Assembly: GCA_051745395.1 (NCBI GenBank)
Contig: JBNJEA010000004.1
Span: 1-57,664, forward strand
DNA from: JBNJEA01 sp051745395
Lineage (GTDB): Bacteria; Desulfobacterota; Desulfobacteria; Desulfobacterales; Desulfosalsimonadaceae
Direction: 5' to 3'
Length of the DNA stretch: 57,664 nucleotides
Below are positions 1 to 8,656 of this stretch, piece by piece. The first letter of the stretch is position 1, and each line of letters starts with the position of its first letter. A program made the position numbers and the translations under genes. The notes beneath the pieces were generated by a model that did not search any database, had not been told where the DNA came from, and worked only from the letters and a program-made list of their open reading frames with translations.

Positions 1-2350
1 AGGCGGTTTTCAGGCCGAAGCCGATATCGTTGGTCGACAACCCGAACAGCGCGGCCTTCTGCCGGTCCACGTCGATTTCCACGGCCGGCAGTGCGTCCAT
101 GAAGTCATCCTTGACGTCTTCCACGTGGGGAATCCGGGCGACCACGCCACGGATCCGTTTGGCGATTTCACCGAGTACTTCCACTTCTTCGCCGGAGATC
201 TCGATGTTAATCGGCGCCCCGGTGGGCGGGCCGCCCTGGGCCTCGGCCACGGTGATCCCGGCGCCGGCAATGTTTTTGATCCGCTGGCGGATGGTATCGA
301 CATCTTCAATCGACGGGGTCTTTCGGTCCTCGAAGTCCACGAACTCAATGCCCAGGCGGTTGTCGGAATACTCGGAAAACAACTGGCTGCCCGCTTTTTT
401 CCGGGCCGTGGCGTAAACGTGTTCGATATTGTCGATATCGGTGGGCCCGTAAACGGTCCTGCCGTTTCGCAGTTCGTGCGGCTGCGGCGCATAGGCCTTC
501 CGGTAATGGGCCTCAAACGACGTGCCGGCCGGCGGCTCCGGCGAAAAGCCGGCCACGGCCAGCTCGATCTTTTTGATCACCCGGTCCATGTAATCCAGGT
601 CCGCCCCCTCCGGCGGATCCACGTTGACATAGGCGCTTTGCGGATCAATACTCGGGAAGAACTCCACCGGCTTTTCCAGGCCGATAACCAGCTGCCAGAC
701 CTGGATGAGCACCACCAGCAGCAAAAACGCTGCCGTCACCACGGAAAACCGGTGCCGCAGACAATAGGAAAGCACCCGACGATAGGCCGACAGCACCCAG
801 CCCCGGATGACCATCGGCTGTTCGCCGGCCGCCCGGAGATCCTCGGCGGAAACCCGCTTTTCCGGCACCTGGCCCCGGTTTTTGACCCGCATGAAAAAGG
901 CGGCCAGCGCCGGGGTGATCACCATGGCCACAAACAAAGACGCGCTTAACGTGATCACCAGGGTAATGGGCAGATAACTCATGAACTCGCCCATGATCCC
1001 CGGCCAGAAAATCATCGGGAAAAAGGCGGCCAGGGTCGTGGCCGTCGATCCGATCACCGGCCAGGCCACCTCGGATGTGGCCTTTTTGGCCGCCTGGATG
1101 CGCGGCACGCCCTGTTCCATGTAGCGGTAAATGTTTTCCACGATTACGATGGCGTTATCCACCAGCATGCCCAGCGCCAGGGTCAGGGAAAACAGCACCA
1201 CCACGTTAAGCGTTATGCCCAGGGCATAAATCGCCATAAATGACAGCAGCATGGAAAAGGGAATGGCCAGGCCCACCAGGACGGCGTTTCGTACGCCCAG
1301 GGCAAACAAAAGCACCAAAACCACCAGCACCAGGCCGGACAAAATGTTGTTTTCCAGGTCGGCGAGCATCAGCCGGATGCCCTTGGCCTTGTTCATCAGC
1401 TTGGTGATGCCGGTGCCGTCGGGCCAGCCGGCGCGGCTTTTTTCAATCATTGCGTCTGCGGCGGAAACGATATCGATAATGTTTTCCCCGGCCCTTTTTT
1501 TGACCGCGATGTTGATGGCGTCGCGTCCGTCGAGCCGGGAGCGGCTTTCTTCCTCCTCGAAGCCGTCGACCACCGTTGCCACGTCCTTCAAATACACCGG
1601 CCGTCCGCCGAAATCGCTGACCACCAGGTTGTAGATCTCCTCGGGGGTTTCAAATTCCCCGGGGACCCGGAGCTGGTACCGGCCGTCGCCGAGCACGACG
1701 GCACCGCCGGATGTATTGGAATTTTCCTCGGCGACCACATCGGCAAAGGCCATGATGGGAATCCGGTAGTAGGCCATCTTGTCCGGATCGACTTCGACCC
1801 GGATTTCGCGCTCCCGGCCGCCGGTGACATCGACTTCCAGCACGCCGGCAATCGATTCGATGTCTTCCTCCAGGTCGTCGGCGATCTTTTTCAAAGACGC
1901 CATGCCGCTGGTGCCCGACAGCGAATAGACCACAATGGGCAGCTCGGACAGGTTGACCTCGAATACCGCCGGGTCGTCTTCCAGGTCGCCCGGCAGCTCC
2001 CGCTTGGCCTCGTCGACCTTGTCGCGCACCTTCTGGAGCACGTCGTCGATGTCGGTGCCGGGCAGAAACTCGATGTTGACAGCCGACAGCCCCTCGGAAC
2101 TCACGGACTTGATGTGCTTAACGCTTTCCAGGCCCTTTAACTTCTTTTCAATGGGGACGGTAACGGCGGTTTCAATGTCTGCGGCGGCCACGCCCCGGTA
2201 CGGCGTGGAGACAAACACATAGGGGATGGTGACATCCGGCTCATCCTCGCGCGGGATTTCGTTGTAGCACCATACGCCCATCACCAGGATAATGGCGGCG
2301 AGCACCAGGACGGCAACCCGCTTGGCAACGGCGGTATCCGAGACAATCAT
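1..2350 (-). CDS. RND-family efflux transporter permease (partial, cut by window edge)
   Basis: This is the inner-membrane pump of a tripartite drug or solute exporter driven by the proton motive force. Reading leftward from the ATG at 2350, about 783 codons are open to the window edge. Family members have about 1020-1060 residues, so the C-terminal quarter is missing. It has an N-terminal membrane helix (about residues 8-28), a periplasmic porter region and then the TM4 motif GMLVDNAIVIVEN. In that motif the usual proton-relay Asp pair reads Asp398-Asn399. Its start overlaps the stop of the upstream membrane-fusion gene by four bases (ATGA), so translation is probably coupled. The substrate cannot be told from sequence. 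An outer-membrane partner, if present, lies outside the window. Confidence 0.93.
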   Translation of the reverse strand, partial: MIVSDTAVAKRVAVLVLAAIILVMGVWCYNEIPREDEPDVTIPYVFVSTPYRGVAAADIETAVTVPIEKKLKGLESVKHIKSVSSEGLSAVNIEFLPGTDIDDVLQKVRDKVDEAKRELPGDLEDDPAVFEVNLSELPIVVYSLSGTSGMASLKKIADDLEEDIESIAGVLEVDVTGGREREIRVEVDPDKMAYYRIPIMAFADVVAEENSNTSGGAVVLGDGRYQLRVPGEFETPEEIYNLVVSDFGGRPVYLKDVATVVDGFEEEESRSRLDGRDAINIAVKKRAGENIIDIVSAADAMIEKSRAGWPDGTGITKLMNKAKGIRLMLADLENNILSGLVLVVLVLLFALGVRNAVLVGLAIPFSMLLSFMAIYALGITLNVVVLFSLTLALGMLVDNAIVIVENIYRYMEQGVPRIQAAKKATSEVAWPVIGSTATTLAAFFPMIFWPGIMGEFMSYLPITLVITLSASLFVAMVITPALAAFFMRVKNRGQVPEKRVSAEDLRAAGEQPMVIRGWVLSAYRRVLSYCLRHRFSVVTAAFLLLVVLIQVWQLVIGLEKPVEFFPSIDPQSAYVNVDPPEGADLDYMDRVIKKIELAVAGFSPEPPAGTSFEAHYRKAYAPQPHELRNGRTVYGPTDIDNIEHVYATARKKAGSQLFSEYSDNRLGIEFVDFEDRKTPSIEDVDTIRQRIKNIAGAGITVAEAQGGPPTGAPINIEISGEEVEVLGEIAKRIRGVVARIPHVEDVKDDFMDALPAVEIDVDRQKAALFGLSTNDIGFGLKTA

Positions 2351-3729
2351 TGGATGGCCTCCATGTCCGAAACCGTCCGGATCACGTTGACCGGCTGGCC
2401 GTCGGAAATCCGCCGGTGGCCCACCACAATAACCCGGTCGCCGGGGCAAAGCCCGCCTGTGACCTCGATGCGCCAGCCTTCCTGGATGCCGGTGGAAATG
2501 GTTCGCACGTGGGCGGCCTCGTCATTGACCACGTAAACGGTCTGGGCGTCATCGCGGGGCACGACGGCATACAGCGGAACAGACAGCGCCTTTTCGCTTT
2601 TTTGCTTGACAATGTCGACCCGGGCAAACATGTCCGGCAGGATTTCGCCGTCCGGGTTGTCAATGGCCAGTTCCAGGTCATAGAGGCGGGCGGCCGGATC
2701 ACCGGCCAGTGACAGGAAATGATTTTGGGCCGGATAGGTTCTGCCGTCCAGGGCGTCGAAGGCCACTTCAAAGTCGTCCACGGTCCGCACCGCGCCCACA
2801 TCGCTTTCCGGAATCCCCACGGTGACCTTGACCCGCTCCACCTGCATGACCTCGGCCACTGCCCGGCCGGCATTGACATACTGACCGCGCTCTACCATGA
2901 TGTCGTCGATCATCCCGTCGATGGGACTGCGGATGGTACAGCGCTTGAGATTCAAACGGGCGGCGTCGCGTTCGGCCCGGAATCGCGCCGCCCGGGCGAT
3001 GATTTCATCGACTTCGGATTTGGATACCATCTTTTTTTCAAACAGCTTTTCCAGTCGCACCCGGTTGGCCTCGGCGTTTTTGTACGCCGCCTGTGCCGCG
3101 TCCAGGGCGATTTCATAGTCGGCGGGATCGATTTCGGCGATCACCTGGCCGGCCTTTACCGGTTTGCCCTTCTCCATGGACTTTTCAACGACGTTTCCGT
3201 TGACTTCGGCGACAATATCGTAGCTCACCCATGGCTTAACCACGCCCGGCAGGTTGATCCGGTCGGTAATCGGCCGGGGCGCAACCGTCAGGGCCACCAC
3301 GTTGACATCGGCGCCGCGCTGCTGCGGCTCTTTTCTGCCCTCCGCGATTTCCGTCTTCAGATATGCGATCTGCCGGTCGATCTGATCCCGGTAATCGCCC
3401 GTCATCTGCCCCAGCGGCAGATGCAGGATGGTGCGGGCCTGCTCGGGGGTGACGGCCAATTGTTCGACCAGCTTTGCCATGGCCGCATCCGGGTCGGCCG
3501 CACCGCCGATGATCGCCGCGATCCGGTCCGCCTTTTCCATGGCCATCTGCCTGGCCTCCAGAGTGGCCAGCCCCTGCCGGCCGGCTTCGAGCCGTTCGCT
3601 TTTCTCGGAAACCCGGGCCGCCAGCACGACAATGACGGCCACGATCACCAGTATCGGCAGCGCCCCCCACAACCGCATCAAAATCGCGCGCCCCCGACCG
3701 GCCCGCCGGGGGGATTCATTAACGGACAT
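2347..3729 (-). CDS. RND efflux membrane-fusion protein (HlyD/AcrA family)
   Basis: This periplasmic adaptor links the RND pump to an outer-membrane channel. It has 460 residues. An uncleaved membrane anchor lies near residues 17-40 and there is no lipobox. A beta-barrel and lipoyl-like half follows (IVAEVNGNVVEK, then VIAEIDPADYEIALDAAQ), then a helical hairpin, the second lipoyl half (CTIRSPIDGMIDDI) and membrane-proximal barrels. The roughly 100 residues between anchor and first barrel form a helical stretch longer than in AcrA. The start has a ribosome site (AAGGATC) seven bases upstream. It is the first gene of the operon and is divergent from ridA across a 210-base AT-rich spacer that should hold both promoters. 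Confidence 0.92.
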   Translation of the reverse strand: MSVNESPRRAGRGRAILMRLWGALPILVIVAVIVVLAARVSEKSERLEAGRQGLATLEARQMAMEKADRIAAIIGGAADPDAAMAKLVEQLAVTPEQARTILHLPLGQMTGDYRDQIDRQIAYLKTEIAEGRKEPQQRGADVNVVALTVAPRPITDRINLPGVVKPWVSYDIVAEVNGNVVEKSMEKGKPVKAGQVIAEIDPADYEIALDAAQAAYKNAEANRVRLEKLFEKKMVSKSEVDEIIARAARFRAERDAARLNLKRCTIRSPIDGMIDDIMVERGQYVNAGRAVAEVMQVERVKVTVGIPESDVGAVRTVDDFEVAFDALDGRTYPAQNHFLSLAGDPAARLYDLELAIDNPDGEILPDMFARVDIVKQKSEKALSVPLYAVVPRDDAQTVYVVNDEAAHVRTISTGIQEGWRIEVTGGLCPGDRVIVVGHRRISDGQPVNVIRTVSDMEAIQ

Positions 3730-3939
3730 AACAGATCCTTTTCAGCAAAAAACAGCGGCCGCATGCTGCCGCCACATCACGATTTATGGTAATGACAATC
3801 CCGTTGGGTGACAAAGGTGCAATATGGATTTTATAAAAAAAATTCAATTAAAATCAGTACACTAAAATCATACGCATTGCAATTTTTACCACGTATTTTA
3901 GGCTGACTTTTTTAACCGAAAACCACAGGAGCCAAAAAC

Positions 3940-4323
3940 ATGAAACCCGATGTGATTGAAACAAAAAACGCCCCGGCGGCCGTCGGCGCCTACTCCCAGG
4001 CAGTGCGCTCCGGCGGCTTCGTCTTTGTTTCCGGCCAGATCCCCCTGGAGCCGGCAACCGGCAACCTGATCGAAGGCGACATCCGCGCGCAGACCGAACG
4101 TGCCCTGCAAAACATGACCGCCATTGTCCACGCTGCCGGAAGCCGCCTGGACCAGGTGGTCAAGGTGGAGCTGTTTCTGGCAGACATCAACGATTTTGCC
4201 GCGGTGAATGAAGTCTACGGGGAGTTTTTCCGGGATGCCCGGCCGGCCCGCCAGGCCGTAGGCGTTGCCGGGCTTCCCAAAGGGGCAGAAATTGAAGTCT
4301 CCTGCATTGCGATGGCGGAATAG
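3940..4323 (+). CDS. ridA: RidA/YjgF family 2-iminobutanoate/2-iminopropanoate deaminase
   Basis: This small cytosolic trimeric enzyme hydrolyses reactive enamine and imine intermediates released by PLP enzymes such as threonine dehydratase. At 127 residues it has the normal family length. Visible hallmarks are GAYSQAV near residue 16, VSGQIPL near 30, and the C-terminal stretch with Arg104 (binds the substrate carboxylate) and Glu119. An AGGAG ribosome site precedes the ATG. It stands alone on plus, divergent from the efflux operon. The next genes, a toxin-antitoxin pair, start 136 bases downstream and are probably independent. Confidence 0.95.
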   Translation: MKPDVIETKNAPAAVGAYSQAVRSGGFVFVSGQIPLEPATGNLIEGDIRAQTERALQNMTAIVHAAGSRLDQVVKVELFLADINDFAAVNEVYGEFFRDARPARQAVGVAGLPKGAEIEVSCIAMAE

Positions 4324-4459
4324 CGGCCTGAAAATCCCTGATTCATCTTTATACGTTCGGATAAAATTCAACCGGACTTGACAGGGTTCATTTTGATGAT
4401 AAGATGATAAATAACAAATCATCAAAACATCAAATTGCTGACAAGGGAGAAACATCGCA

Positions 4460-4726
4460 ATGCGAACCACACTTACCATTGATGATTCCCTGATGCAAAA
4501 GCTCAAGGATGAAGCACATCAGTCCCGTGTTCCATTGAAGCAGGTCGTCAACACCGCCCTTGAAATCGGGTTGCGAAATCTTCATAACGATCAGGCGCAG
4601 CCCAAGTGTCATACCCAAACCTATGCCATGGGCATGCCCCGGGGCATTAACCTGGACAAAGCACTGCAGGCGGCATCTGCGTTAGAAGATGATGAAACGA
4701 CCCGGAAACTGGAAATGCGGAAATGA
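4460..4726 (+). CDS. VapB-type ribbon-helix-helix antitoxin
   Basis: This 88-residue protein has an N-terminal ribbon-helix-helix pattern (MRTTLTIDDSLMQKLKDEA, then LKQVVNTALEIGL), typical of VapB-like antitoxins that bind their own promoter. The C-terminal part (about residues 50-88) should wrap around the toxin. A GGGAG ribosome site sits before the start. Its stop overlaps the toxin start (ATGA), the usual arrangement for toxin-antitoxin pairs. The TGATGATAAGATGATAAAT stretch upstream (about 4394-4412) may include promoter or operator, but I cannot define an operator with confidence. Confidence 0.85.
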   Translation: MRTTLTIDDSLMQKLKDEAHQSRVPLKQVVNTALEIGLRNLHNDQAQPKCHTQTYAMGMPRGINLDKALQAASALEDDETTRKLEMRK

Positions 4727-5151
4727 AAATCATTGACCTGAATCTGTTGATTTACGCCGTCAACCGCGACGCCCCGGATCATGACACCGCCCGGGCCTGG
4801 TGGGAAAGCTGTTTGTGCGGAACCGAAACCATTGGTCTGCCATGGGCGGTACTCCTGGGCTTTCTTCGAATCACGACCCACCCGAAAATCATGCCGAATC
4901 CGATCACCTCCGGCCAGGCGATTGAACTGGTCGAAGACTGGTTAGGACAACCGCTGGTTCAAGTGATTGCACCCACAGACAGGCACTGGTCAATTTTCAA
5001 ACAGTTCCTTTCCGATTTCGGAACGGCCGCCAACCTGACCACTGATGCCCATATCGCCGCCCTGGCCGTCGAGAGGGGGGCTGTTTTATACTCTTCTGAC
5101 AATGATTTTTCCCGCTTTCGGAACCTGCAATGGATCAACCCGCTGCGATAG
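4723..5151 (+). CDS. vapC: VapC-type PIN-domain ribonuclease toxin
   Basis: This 142-residue PIN domain protein is expected to cleave RNA in a metal-dependent way and to be neutralised by the upstream antitoxin. Acidic residues in the expected places are Asp5 (MKIIDLNLLIYA), Asp108 (TTDAHIAAL) and Asp126/Asp128 (SSDNDF). The LPWAVLLGFLRITTHPKI stretch is characteristic of one VapC subfamily in which the usual mid-domain acid is not obvious. Translational coupling with the antitoxin through ATGA supports a functional pair. The target RNA cannot be predicted. Confidence 0.88.
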   Translation: MKIIDLNLLIYAVNRDAPDHDTARAWWESCLCGTETIGLPWAVLLGFLRITTHPKIMPNPITSGQAIELVEDWLGQPLVQVIAPTDRHWSIFKQFLSDFGTAANLTTDAHIAALAVERGAVLYSSDNDFSRFRNLQWINPLR

Positions 5152-5284
5152 ACGGTGGTGAAACCGTCGTCGGCTAACTGTCCTTTCCCGGAAAAATCTG
5201 CATCAAAAACCCTTGAATTTTGCAAACCCGCAGGATAGATTTATTATTTGATTATATCTTCAAGTAACGCATTGCCGATAACGC

Positions 5285-5863
5285 ATGTTTTTCAAAAAAC
5301 ACCGCCACAGCAAAAAGCCTTCACTGCACCTGTTTTCCAGCCTGGGTCTTTTTTTCGTCATCATGGCCGTATTTGCCTGTGTCCCGCTGATGGCCGCCCT
5401 GGTGGGGGTACTGATCAAGGGTATCATAGAGCTGCAATACGTCATTTTGGCCGGCGGGGCCGTGGGGCTCTGCGCGTTGCTGGTATGGGCGGTTCGAAGG
5501 GCAAGCGCCTTTTTCAGGGCGTTTCACGGCCATGCCGACGAAAGCGGCCGGCTGTTTAAAAAACGCATGGCGGACGGCGAAGCCGTTGAACTTTCGCTAT
5601 TCGGGGGGATGTGTAAAATCGCCTATAAGGGAAAAGACACGGCCGGCGGCGGGGTCGAGCCGGCGGCGCTGGCCGATGCCGCGCCCCGCCTGCCCGAAAC
5701 GCCGGCCCCGGAAACATCTATCCCGGAAACATCTATCGATGATGACGCGGCCGTGGTCGACCGGCTTGCGCAACTGTCCGCACTCAAGCAGCGGGGCGAT
5801 ATCGATGCGGCGGATTATGAAGTGATGAAAAAGCGATTGATCGGAAAAAACCTGGAATTTTAG
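5285..5863 (+). CDS. Small membrane protein with C-terminal SHOCT domain
   Basis: This is a 192-residue protein of unknown function. Two membrane helices (about residues 18-44 and 50-70) are followed by a hydrophilic linker. The linker carries two near-identical PETSI repeats, encoded by a direct repeat near 5707-5734. The C-terminal 35 residues (LSALKQRGDIDAADYEVMKKRLI) match the SHOCT short helical domain, found at the ends of many membrane proteins and thought to be an oligomerisation or targeting module. The ribosome site is weak, so the start is not certain. The gene converges with the histidine kinase on minus, and only 14 bases separate the two stops. Confidence 0.7.
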   Translation: MFFKKHRHSKKPSLHLFSSLGLFFVIMAVFACVPLMAALVGVLIKGIIELQYVILAGGAVGLCALLVWAVRRASAFFRAFHGHADESGRLFKKRMADGEAVELSLFGGMCKIAYKGKDTAGGGVEPAALADAAPRLPETPAPETSIPETSIDDDAAVVDRLAQLSALKQRGDIDAADYEVMKKRLIGKNLEF

Positions 5864-5877
5864 GATACTGCAATTGA

Positions 5878-8643
5878 TTAACCCTTATCCCCGCTTTCGT
5901 CGAGCACCGCGCGCACCTTGTTGGTCAGCTCCTGCATCTGGTAGGGTTTGCCGATAAAGCCGGCCGCCCCGTCGGCCCGGGCCTGCCGGGCGTGTCCGTT
6001 GGTGGCATAGCCGCTGGCGATCAAGACTTTTGCCGCCGGATCGATTTTGAGCAGTTCCCTGAGGCATTGATGGCCGCCCAAGCCCGGCATGCTCAAATCC
6101 AGGATCACCAGGTCGATATCGCCGCTTTGGCTGCGATAGAGCTCAAGGGCCGATTCGGCATCTTCCGCGCACTGGACCGCATAGCCGTAATGCGAAAGCA
6201 TCTCCATGGCCGCATCCCGGATGGGCACCTCGTCATCGACCACCAGGATCGACTCTGTACCGCCCGCAAATTCTTTTTCCCCGGCATTGTGGACTTCCGA
6301 ATCCTGTTGTGGAGACATGGCCGGCAAATAAATCTTGAAGATGGTGCCCTGCCCCAATTCACTGTAGCACATGATGTATCCGTTGTGGCTTTTGACAATG
6401 CCGTAAACCGAGGCCAATCCCAGGCCGGTGCCCTTGCCGATGTCCTTGGTGGTAAAAAACGGGTCGTATATCTGTTCAACGGTATTGGCATCCATGCCGC
6501 AGCCGGTGTCGGTAACCGACAGGACCACGTATTTGCCGGGAGTGGCCCCGAGATGGTCATCGCAATACTGCTGATCCAGGACCACGTTGCGGGTTTCAAT
6601 GGTGAGGGTGCCGCCGTCGGGCATGGCATCAGCTGCGTTGCTGCCCAGGTTCAAAAGGATCTGTTCGATATGGACGGGGTCGGCATGGACGGGCCACAAA
6701 TCGTCATCCAGGTCCTGCTCGATGGCAATCATCCGGGGCACGGTCTGTTTCAATATCTTGTGCACCAGCCCCACTTCATGGTTCAACGACAAAGACCGGC
6801 GCTGGCCTTCCATTTTCCGGCTGAAGGTCAGCAACTGATCGATCAGCCGGGCCGCCCGGTCGCCGGAATTCTGTAGCTGAACCAGTTTCTTGTAGTCCGG
6901 GTGGTCCTCGCCCTTTCGCATCAACAGCAACTGGGTATAGCCATTGATGGCCTGTAAAATATTGTTGAAATCGTGGGCGATGCCGCCGGCAAGCGTGCCG
7001 ATGGCTTCCATTTTCTGCGCATGCTGGAGCTGGGCCTCCAGGCGTTGATTTTGCTCCTCGGCCTGCCGGCGCTCGGTCACATCCCGGATGATGCCACGAA
7101 AACCGACCACCTGCTGCGCCGCATCTTTAACCAGTGAAGCCGATATTTCAATAAATCGCCGGGACGCGTCCCGGCGAATAATCTCGACGTCCAGTGCACT
7201 GGCAGATTTGCCGGTGCGGTACACAGTGTTAAACACTTCGTAGAGTTTCTGCGCATTTGCTTCGTCGGTATACTGCCGGTAATTGACCCCCTTCATTTCT
7301 TCTTCGTTGTAGCCTGAAAGACGGCAGACCATTTCGTTGAAAAGGGTGAAATTGCCGGCCAGATCGACCTCGTAATAGCCGTCCTCGATGGTTTCGATAA
7401 TATTGCGGTACTTTTCCTCGCTTTTGCGCAGATCTTCTTCGGCCTGCTTGCGCTGGGTAATGTCGATCACCGTTATCAGCCCCGCCGGCTGGCCCTGATA
7501 GATAAAACTGGCGCCGGTCAACGAGGTCCATCTCAATTCCCCGGATTTGTTTACAATACGAAAATCATAGGAGGGGGGCGCGTTACGCCCGGACTGGCGC
7601 TGACTGCCCCGGTTTCGGACCAACCCCTGGTCGGCGGGATGCACGATTTCCCAGAACCGCATCCCGTATAGCTCCTGCCGACTGTAGCCGGAAATCTGCT
7701 CTGCGGCGGGGTTGGCATAGACCCAGTAATCATCCTGATAAATCATGATGGCAAACGGGCAGGCCTCGGCCAGCGTACGGAATTTTTCCTCGCTTTCCTT
7801 GAGCTGGTTGTCGATTTGCTTGCGCTCGGTGATATCGCGGTTGACCCCGATCACGCCGACGGGTTGGTTGAATTGATCCCGGATGAATGAAAACTTGGCT
7901 TCCGTCCAGACCGTGGAGCCGTCCTTGCAGAAAAGCTCGGTTTCGATTATTCGAAACCGGCCCGAATCCACGCCCCGCGAATCCTCGATTTCAAGTTCCT
8001 CTGCCACGATCGATCTTGCTTTTTGCGCGGTTTCCGGTGCCGTCATTTCCGCAAAATTGCGGCCGACAACCTCTTCCGGGGTATAGCCCCGGATTTTTTC
8101 AATGGAGGGGCTGATGTAGGTATAATTCAAGTCCAGGTCCATGGTAAAAATAATATCCCGGACATTGTCGGCCAGCAGGCGGTATCGGCTTTTGGCTTCC
8201 CTGCACTCGGTTTCGGCGGCCTTTCGGCTTTTTTTAAGGGCGGAGGTGTAAAGAATTTGTTCGATAACCATGGACAGGGATTGATCCGAAAACGGCCGGA
8301 CCAGGTACCCATAGGGCATGCACAGACTTTGGGACGGAATCGAATTCTCGCTTTCCGCCGGATGGATCGGCACCGAGGGCATATCAAACAGAAAATGCAG
8401 ACGCTCGGCGGTTTCGCTTCCGTCGGGCGGGCCTTCCAGGGCCGTATCGATTAATGCCAGATCAAAATCGGATGTTTCACAGGCCGCGATAGCCCCGGAG
8501 CCGGTATGAAACAAGGCGGCCACATCGTAGCCGATGTGGTCCAATCGCTTCACCAGATCGGCGGTTTGAGCTGAATCGGGGGCGGCAACCAGGAGCCGGG
8601 CGCCTTTCTGAGGCAATCCTTTCTCCCTTTCTTCGTCGGTCAT
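5878..8643 (-). CDS. Multi-PAS hybrid sensor histidine kinase with N- and C-terminal receiver domains
   Basis: This 921-residue cytoplasmic sensor has no membrane helix. In order it has a receiver-like domain (about residues 14-130; Asp66 in the acceptor position, but the usual conserved Lys is Arg in YLVRPF), three PAS domains (about 150-275, 285-400, 410-525), a HisKA domain with phospho-acceptor His557 (GGIAHDFNN), a HATPase with N, G1 and G2 boxes (NLGSNAADAM, DTGCGMD, GKGTGLGLASVYG), and a C-terminal receiver with Asp849 (VILDLSMPG). No output DNA-binding domain is present, so it should hand phosphate to another protein. It is the last gene of the block, 13 bases after an AarF kinase. 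The signal is unknown. Confidence 0.93.
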   Translation of the reverse strand: MTDEEREKGLPQKGARLLVAAPDSAQTADLVKRLDHIGYDVAALFHTGSGAIAACETSDFDLALIDTALEGPPDGSETAERLHFLFDMPSVPIHPAESENSIPSQSLCMPYGYLVRPFSDQSLSMVIEQILYTSALKKSRKAAETECREAKSRYRLLADNVRDIIFTMDLDLNYTYISPSIEKIRGYTPEEVVGRNFAEMTAPETAQKARSIVAEELEIEDSRGVDSGRFRIIETELFCKDGSTVWTEAKFSFIRDQFNQPVGVIGVNRDITERKQIDNQLKESEEKFRTLAEACPFAIMIYQDDYWVYANPAAEQISGYSRQELYGMRFWEIVHPADQGLVRNRGSQRQSGRNAPPSYDFRIVNKSGELRWTSLTGASFIYQGQPAGLITVIDITQRKQAEEDLRKSEEKYRNIIETIEDGYYEVDLAGNFTLFNEMVCRLSGYNEEEMKGVNYRQYTDEANAQKLYEVFNTVYRTGKSASALDVEIIRRDASRRFIEISASLVKDAAQQVVGFRGIIRDVTERRQAEEQNQRLEAQLQHAQKMEAIGTLAGGIAHDFNNILQAINGYTQLLLMRKGEDHPDYKKLVQLQNSGDRAARLIDQLLTFSRKMEGQRRSLSLNHEVGLVHKILKQTVPRMIAIEQDLDDDLWPVHADPVHIEQILLNLGSNAADAMPDGGTLTIETRNVVLDQQYCDDHLGATPGKYVVLSVTDTGCGMDANTVEQIYDPFFTTKDIGKGTGLGLASVYGIVKSHNGYIMCYSELGQGTIFKIYLPAMSPQQDSEVHNAGEKEFAGGTESILVVDDEVPIRDAAMEMLSHYGYAVQCAEDAESALELYRSQSGDIDLVILDLSMPGLGGHQCLRELLKIDPAAKVLIASGYATNGHARQARADGAAGFIGKPYQMQELTNKVRAVLDESGDKG

Positions 8644-8656
8644 TTACACGCACCTT

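Noticed and set aside
2719..3792. Long open frame on plus opposite the membrane-fusion gene
   Set aside because: It has no domain or ribosome site, and the minus-strand gene is clear.
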